A stretch of 18,141 nucleotides of DNA, taken from NCBI GenBank assembly GCA_946613765.1, contig CAMOFW010000007.1:1-18141 (forward strand), in the 5' to 3' direction. The position numbers and the translations under genes are program-made. Below are positions 14,271 through 18,141 of this stretch, one piece after another; positions within the stretch are counted from its first letter, which is position 1; every line of letters begins with the position of its first letter. The notes below the pieces were generated by a model. The model did not search any database and had not been told where the DNA came from. It was given only the letters and a program-made list of their open reading frames with translations. This DNA is from an uncultured Mycoplasmatota bacterium (GTDB lineage Bacteria; Bacillota_I; Bacilli_A; RF39; UBA660).

Positions 14271-14627
14271 ATGGATAAAAGCAAACAAATTATTGAAAAT
14301 TGTCCTAATTTTTATAAAATAGTTAATTTTGATTATTTTGAAGATGACAATTTTACTGCTAGTTTAATTAAAATTTATCGTACATTTATTTTTAGTGTTG
14401 ATCCATTAAATGAAGTGGATTTAAAAAAAGTTGTAGAACTTGATAATGTATTAGCTAAATATATAGATGATTATGTATTTAGAAAGACTATGAAATTTGA
14501 ACTTACTCAAATTAAGATTACTGATAGAGAAAACTTATTAAATAATTTAGTAAATAGTATCTTAGGTATATTTGAAAAGTTTGAAGAAGGTAGAACAAGA
14601 AATATATATATTGCTAGATGGTTATAG
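14271..14627 (+). CDS. Small cytoplasmic protein of unknown function
   Basis: A 118-residue protein I do not recognise. It has no signal peptide or membrane segment, is mildly acidic, and appears mostly helical, with a hydrophobic helix region (NLVNSILGIFEKFEEGRTRNIYIARWL) at the C-terminus. One cysteine near the start (ENCPNFYK). AAGAAGGA (14253-14260) precedes the ATG by ten bases; an out-of-frame ATG at 14264 stops after four codons. The gene is monocistronic: clean promoter upstream, terminator with the TAG stop inside the loop. It follows tyrS but does not share its T-box. Codon use resembles the neighbours, so no sign of recent transfer. Confidence 0.75.
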   Translation: MDKSKQIIENCPNFYKIVNFDYFEDDNFTASLIKIYRTFIFSVDPLNEVDLKKVVELDNVLAKYIDDYVFRKTMKFELTQIKITDRENLLNNLVNSILGIFEKFEEGRTRNIYIARWL

Positions 14628-14642
14628 TCATCTAGTTTTTTT
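14614..14642 (+). terminator. Rho-independent terminator with stop codon in the loop
   Basis: CTAGATG (14614-14620) pairs with CATCTAG (14629-14635), followed by seven T. The loop contains the TAG stop of the upstream gene (14625-14627). Confidence 0.8.
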
Positions 14643-14647
14643 ATTAT

Positions 14648-14676
14648 TTGATATTTTTAATATTAAATGTTATAAT
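14648..14676 (+). promoter_or_regulatory. Promoter of the 14702 gene
   Basis: TTGATA (14648-14653), 17-base spacer, TATAAT (14671-14676). Start expected near 14683; TAGGAAGG (14687-14694) follows as ribosome site. Confidence 0.75.
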
Positions 14677-14701
14677 ATGCATCACTTAGGAAGGTATTAT
14701 T

Positions 14702-15370
14702 ATGGAAAGTGTTAATGGTATTAATTTAAATACTTATAACATGTTATTTAATAGTTATAATAAACATACTGATGATAATGCATCCAATGGTACTGCTATA
14801 GCTGATATTAGTATATTTACTTCTAATAGTAATGATATTAAGTCTTCTTTATTAAAGAAAATTATTAGATTAAAAAGTATTAGATATAGTGATAAAGATA
14901 ATATGTATAAGTATAAAACTAGTGATGGTAATTGCTATAGGTTTGAATTAGCTAGTAATTTTTTTGATTTTTTAAGTGAAAGAGAAAAGGAAGAATTGTT
15001 GTCTGAAGAAAGAACTGGTCATTGTTATAAGAATTCAATACTACTTGCTTCTAAATTAAGTGTTGGAATGGTTCTTTTTGGCACAGTACAAGTTGAAGAT
15101 TATCAGTATTTACATTCCGTTACTCAATTTATGAATGAAGGAAGATTATTTATTGTGGATTGGAGTCATAACATAGTTATGCCAAAGCAAGATTATGAAA
15201 AATTGTTTAATTTAAAGATTATTAATAGAGTTAGTGGTAAGGATATTTTAACTAATTATTATTTATGCTGTGATTATTTTTCTAGTATTCCATTTCCTGT
15301 ATTTTTAGGGTTTAATTATGAACTAGTTTCTAGAGCTAAAAAATTAGTACATGAAAAAAAGACTGATTAA
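14702..15370 (+). CDS. Unknown protein with possible transglutaminase-like Cys-His-Asp set
   Basis: A 222-residue protein without signal peptide or clear membrane segment; I do not recognise the family. The first ~45 residues are Asn/Ser-rich and probably disordered. The core has RTGHCYKNSILLASKL (Cys108 at the start of a helix), YLHSVTQF (His138 in a strand) and RLFIVDWSHNIVM (Asp153 in the next strand). A Cys at a helix start followed by His and Asp on successive strands is how the catalytic triad is laid out in transglutaminase-like and related papain-fold proteins, so a cysteine peptidase or acyltransferase-like fold is possible; this is inference from pattern only. It has its own promoter and ribosome site, and its TAA lies in the loop of a terminator that could serve the tRNA gene from the other strand. 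Confidence 0.72.
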   Translation: MESVNGINLNTYNMLFNSYNKHTDDNASNGTAIADISIFTSNSNDIKSSLLKKIIRLKSIRYSDKDNMYKYKTSDGNCYRFELASNFFDFLSEREKEELLSEERTGHCYKNSILLASKLSVGMVLFGTVQVEDYQYLHSVTQFMNEGRLFIVDWSHNIVMPKQDYEKLFNLKIINRVSGKDILTNYYLCCDYFSSIPFPVFLGFNYELVSRAKKLVHEKKTD

Positions 15371-15383
15371 TTTCAGTCTTTTT
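15356..15383. terminator. Bidirectional terminator between the 14702 gene and tRNA-Glu
   Basis: AAAAAGACTGA (15356-15366) pairs with TCAGTCTTTTT (15373-15383). Read rightwards it ends the 14702 gene, whose TAA is in the loop; read leftwards it is followed by a run of T as well and lies 12 bases beyond the tRNA 3' end. Confidence 0.75.
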
Positions 15384-15394
15384 AATATTTAATT

Positions 15395-15471
15395 TGGTAG
15401 CCCGTATGGGATTTGAACCCATGAATGTTGCCTTGAGAGGGCAATGTGTTAGACCGCTTCACCAACGGGCC
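15395..15471 (-). tRNA. tRNA-Glu (anticodon CTC)
   Basis: Full cloverleaf of 77 nt with encoded CCA on the minus strand. The anticodon arm TTGCC-CTCTCAA-GGCAA puts CTC at 34-36 (plus-strand GAG at 15435-15437). T arm ATGGG-TTCAAAT-CCCAT, variable loop of 5, D arm GTG/CAC, acceptor GGCCCGT/ACGGGCT with a G1-U72 wobble, discriminator A. Body sequence resembles Bacillus tRNA-Glu (GGCCCxTTGGTxAAGCGGT). It decodes GAG. The common tRNA-Glu(TTC) must be elsewhere. Confidence 0.95.
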
Positions 15472-15488
15472 ATTTAAACAACAAATTA

Positions 15489-15517
15489 ATTATAACATAG
15501 TTTATTTTGATTTACAA
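15489..15517 (-). promoter_or_regulatory. Promoter of tRNA-Glu
   Basis: On the minus strand: TTGTAA (15517-15512), 17-base spacer, TATAAT (15494-15489), preceded by TG for an extended -10. Start expected about ten bases before the tRNA 5' end. Its -35 overlaps the plus-strand -35 of the ATPase gene. Confidence 0.75.
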
Positions 15518-15539
15518 TTAATATCTATTTTGATAAAAT
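15511..15539 (+). promoter_or_regulatory. Promoter of the HerA-like ATPase/prepilin operon
   Basis: TTTACA (15511-15516), 17-base spacer, TAAAAT (15534-15539) with TG at 15531-15532 giving an extended -10. Start expected near 15546, leaving a leader of about 17 nt with AGGTGA. Confidence 0.65.
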
Positions 15540-15562
15540 TGATATAGTAGGTGAAGTGTAAA

Positions 15563-17317
15563 ATGTTTGGAAAAATATTAGGTATTGATGGAAATACAAT
15601 TAGAGTTATGAATACATCTAAAAAAGCAGAAATAAGTATTATTAATGTACATGTTGTTTTTTTAGGTGATGTAGTAAAATATGTTGGGGTAGTTAAAAAT
15701 ATTACTGAAGATTATATAGATATTAATTTAATTGGTGAAATTAAAAATAATGTATTTACTGCAGGTATTATAAAGAAACCAAATGCTAATTCAACTTGTA
15801 GAGTTATTGCTAAACAAGAATTAGAAACTATATTAGGTGGACAAGATTATACTAAAAGAGAGAATTTATTAATAGGTAATAGTGAAATATATGATAATTT
15901 TAAAATAACTGTTAAAGAAGATGATTTTTTTGTGTCTCATTTTGCTATAGTAGGTAATACTGGTAGTGGTAAATCTTGTGGTATGGCTAGATTATTACAA
16001 AATTTATTCTTTTTAAATGACAGAGTTGTTCCAAAAAATGCTCACTTTGTTATTTTTGATGCTTTTAATGATTATTCAACAGCATTTGCTCCGATGAATA
16101 ATCATCCAAGTTTAAGTTTTAAAAATTTAAAATGTGATTTTGATAATGATTTTGCAGATAATATTAAAATTCCAGCATATTTTTTAGATGTTGATGATTT
16201 AGCAGTTCTTTTGGATGTTAGTGATCCAACTTTAATTCCTGCTATTGCTAATACACTTAGAATTACATATATATTTAAATCTGATGATTCTAATGCTAGA
16301 AAATATCAAAATTCTATTATTGCATCATCTTTGTTGGATATTTTATCTAGTGGTAAGAGTTCTACACAAATTAGAGATCAAATTATTGCTGTATTAACTA
16401 AGTTTAATACTCCTGATTTAAATTTAGATACTATTATATCTCAACCTGGTTATGATAGAACATTAAGACAATGTTTATTAATAGATAATCAAGGTAAGAT
16501 TAACGCTATTAATTTAGTTGTAGATGTTGTAGCAGGATTTGTTAATAAAGATTTAGATAATGTTGAAATAAAAAAAGATTTTGTATATACATTAGATGAT
16601 TTATATAATGCTTTGGAGTTTTCATTAATAAATGAGGGTATTTTGTCTGCTAATGTATTATTTGATAAATTAAATAGTTTAAAAGTTAGACTTAGAGCTA
16701 TTATGAATAGTGATTTAAGGAAAGTATTTGAATTTGATAGAGTAATTACTAAAGATGAATTTGTACATGAATTCTTTAAAAAAGGAGATAAACAATCACA
16801 AATAGTTGGAGTTAATTTTGGTAATTTGGATGATAGAACAGTTAAGATGTTAACTAAAATATTATCTAAGATATTTTTCCAATTTACAGTTAGTTTAGAA
16901 GATAGAACTACATTCCCAATTCATATTATTATTGAAGAAGCACATAGATATGTTCAAGATGATAGTGATGTTAAGGTATTAGGTTATAATATATTTGAAC
17001 GTATAACTAAAGAGGGTAGAAAATATGGTATTTTCTTAGGTATTATTACTCAAAGACCTACTGAGTTATCTTCTACTGTATTATCACAATGTGGTAACTT
17101 TATTGCCTTTAAAATGTATTATTTAGATGATATTAATGTTGTTACATCATTATCAACTAGTGTTACAGAAGAATTAAAAGAAAAGTTGAAATTATTGCAT
17201 CCAGGTATGGCTTTATGTTTTGGTAATTCATTTAGTATTCCACTTATAGTTCAATTTGAACTACCTGATCCAATGCCTGTGTCAACAAATGTTGCTATAA
17301 CTAATTTATGGTATTAA
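15563..17317 (+). CDS. HerA/FtsK-type P-loop ATPase (DUF87)
   Basis: A 584-residue ATPase of the HerA branch. An N-terminal beta-rich region of about 85 residues (HAS-barrel-like) is followed by Walker A GNTGSGKS (131-138), an insertion with helical segments, Walker B IIIEEAH (455-461), GRKYG (485-489) and TQRP (496-499), the sensor/arginine region of the family. HerA enzymes form hexameric rings that translocate DNA; archaeal ones work with the nuclease NurA in end resection, while bacterial ones pair with various nucleases or Sir2-like proteins, some in defence. No nuclease gene is visible nearby. The ATG at 15563 has AGGTGA eight bases upstream; the GTG at 15551 has no spacing to that site. 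It is followed after 13 bases by a prepilin gene with a strong ribosome site, apparently one transcript. Whether it acts on DNA or in an envelope process is unknown. Confidence 0.88.
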   Translation: MFGKILGIDGNTIRVMNTSKKAEISIINVHVVFLGDVVKYVGVVKNITEDYIDINLIGEIKNNVFTAGIIKKPNANSTCRVIAKQELETILGGQDYTKRENLLIGNSEIYDNFKITVKEDDFFVSHFAIVGNTGSGKSCGMARLLQNLFFLNDRVVPKNAHFVIFDAFNDYSTAFAPMNNHPSLSFKNLKCDFDNDFADNIKIPAYFLDVDDLAVLLDVSDPTLIPAIANTLRITYIFKSDDSNARKYQNSIIASSLLDILSSGKSSTQIRDQIIAVLTKFNTPDLNLDTIISQPGYDRTLRQCLLIDNQGKINAINLVVDVVAGFVNKDLDNVEIKKDFVYTLDDLYNALEFSLINEGILSANVLFDKLNSLKVRLRAIMNSDLRKVFEFDRVITKDEFVHEFFKKGDKQSQIVGVNFGNLDDRTVKMLTKILSKIFFQFTVSLEDRTTFPIHIIIEEAHRYVQDDSDVKVLGYNIFERITKEGRKYGIFLGIITQRPTELSSTVLSQCGNFIAFKMYYLDDINVVTSLSTSVTEELKEKLKLLHPGMALCFGNSFSIPLIVQFELPDPMPVSTNVAITNLWY

Positions 17318-17330
17318 TTAGGAGGAAGTA

Positions 17331-18141
17331 ATGAAAAGCAAAGGATTTACATTAACAGAAATATTGGCGGTCATAGTAATACTAGCAATATTAGTTGGTA
17401 TAGGAACACCAGTGTATTATACTATTTCTAATAATACAAGAAATAATGAATATAATACAAAAAAAGATTATTTTAAAGCTCAAGCTATCAAGTATGCAGA
17501 AGAAAATAATATAGATTATAATAAAACTATAACAGTATCTACATTAGTACAATCAGGCTTTGTAGTTGCTGATAATTATATTGAAGAAGAAGGAGAAGAA
17601 ATACCTTTTATTGCTAATCCTATTGATAGTGAAGAAAATATGGCATGTAGGATAATAAATATAACTATAGATGGTTATGATAGAAATGCAAGTGTTACAG
17701 AAGATAGTAATTGTGATATAGTTTTACAAGAGGTATTGGCTTCATCTTTAGGTATTAGAGCATTTAAATATAGTGACAATAAATTAGGTAAGGAACTTTT
17801 CTTTAGTGAAGCTGGTTCTTTTGAATGGTCAAATATGGATGTTGCATTGGTTGTAGGTGTTAATATTGATAATTTTATTAGTGGTTCAATATCTCATGAT
17901 GGAGAAACACAAATAATTGATGCTACTAATATTATTGGTGATATTAGGGAAGGTGCTACTGTAAGAAATACAGATACTAATGTTTTAATAGTTAGTGCTG
18001 TTACAATATTAAAGGATACTGTAGGAGTAACAATGCAATTTAAGGATGGAACTGATACAGTTGCTAAGAGTGCTTCAGTAGAAGTTAAAATAGATAAAGA
18101 AGAACCAATTGTATCATCAACATCATATAGTGGATGGACAA
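17331..18141 (+). CDS. Type IV prepilin-like protein with Ig-like extracellular region (3' end outside window)
   Basis: An open frame of 270 codons that continues past the window. It begins MKSKGFTLTEILAVIVILAI: a class III (prepilin) signal with short basic leader, cleavage expected between Gly5 and Phe6, Glu at position 5 of the mature protein, then the hydrophobic alpha-helix. Residues ~35-140 resemble a small pseudopilin head with two cysteines. The remainder is beta-rich and ends with a segment (VEVKIDKEEPIVSS, then SYSGWT) typical of tandem Ig-like/Big domains in bacterial surface proteins, so the full protein is probably much larger than a normal pilin. AGGAGGAA at 17320-17327 is an ideal ribosome site. 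It would need a prepilin peptidase and assembly ATPase, neither in the window; the HerA-like ATPase upstream is not a PilB-type enzyme. Confidence 0.87.
   Translation, partial: MKSKGFTLTEILAVIVILAILVGIGTPVYYTISNNTRNNEYNTKKDYFKAQAIKYAEENNIDYNKTITVSTLVQSGFVVADNYIEEEGEEIPFIANPIDSEENMACRIINITIDGYDRNASVTEDSNCDIVLQEVLASSLGIRAFKYSDNKLGKELFFSEAGSFEWSNMDVALVVGVNIDNFISGSISHDGETQIIDATNIIGDIREGATVRNTDTNVLIVSAVTILKDTVGVTMQFKDGTDTVAKSASVEVKIDKEEPIVSSTSYSGWT

Noticed and set aside
15563..17317. HerA-based anti-phage defence system
   Set aside because: No nuclease, Sir2, TerY or other known partner and no mobile-element genes nearby; the ATPase alone does not support a defence call.

Overview
The window is very AT-rich DNA (only a glycine-rich tail is GC-rich). 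Its gene content is that of a low-GC Bacillota: YqfD-YbeY-Era-YqzL-RecO synteny, a T-box leader on tyrS, a FemAB-type transferase, VanZ, LemA/DUF2207, SipW-type exported proteins and BspA-like (DUF285) repeats. This mix, with TAA/TAG as the only stop codons, suggests an uncultured host-associated lineage near the gut Bacilli/RF39-like or similar low-GC Firmicutes. That placement is an inference. All protein genes lie on the + strand; the only minus-strand gene is a tRNA-Glu(CTC).

Region 1 (1-3690) is a housekeeping operon: the C-terminal part of yqfD, a VanZ-family gene, ybeY, era, the tiny yqzL (25 codons) and recO. It is the classical Bacillus cluster without phoH, the yqfF phosphodiesterase gene, dgkA and cdd, and with vanZ inserted. 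A hairpin covers the yqzL ribosome-binding site, and a palindrome over the recO stop codon is the likely terminator.

Region 2 (3685-3875) has no gene of useful length. It holds three 11-bp-spaced PhoP-box-like hexamers, a -10 element, a Shine-Dalgarno-like AAGGAG and a strong terminator. It looks like a phosphate-responsive transcription unit without a protein, either a small RNA or the relic of a lost operon.

Region 3 (3900-11510) is a cell-envelope block: a membrane-anchored unknown, a FemAB-like peptidoglycan bridge enzyme, LemA, two tandem SipW-type exported proteins and a DUF2207 membrane protein with a Gly tail. The SipW-type pair shares promoter architecture, export signal and N-terminal domain but has unrelated C-terminal parts; the second carries eight 27-residue BspA-like repeats. 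The two genes sit between lemA and the DUF2207 gene, which belong to families often found together.

Region 4 (11511-14187) is a T-box-regulated operon with a tyrosine specifier (TAC). It encodes a HAD-HD fusion hydrolase followed by tyrosyl-tRNA synthetase.

Region 5 (14188-18141) has two unrecognised monocistronic genes (one with a Cys/His/Asp set suggestive of a transglutaminase-like fold), the tRNA gene, and an operon of a HerA/FtsK-like ATPase and a type IV prepilin-like protein that runs off the window. The tRNA and ATPase promoters are divergent and share one -35 heptamer. Throughout, terminator hairpins overlap stop codons and intergenic spaces are very short.
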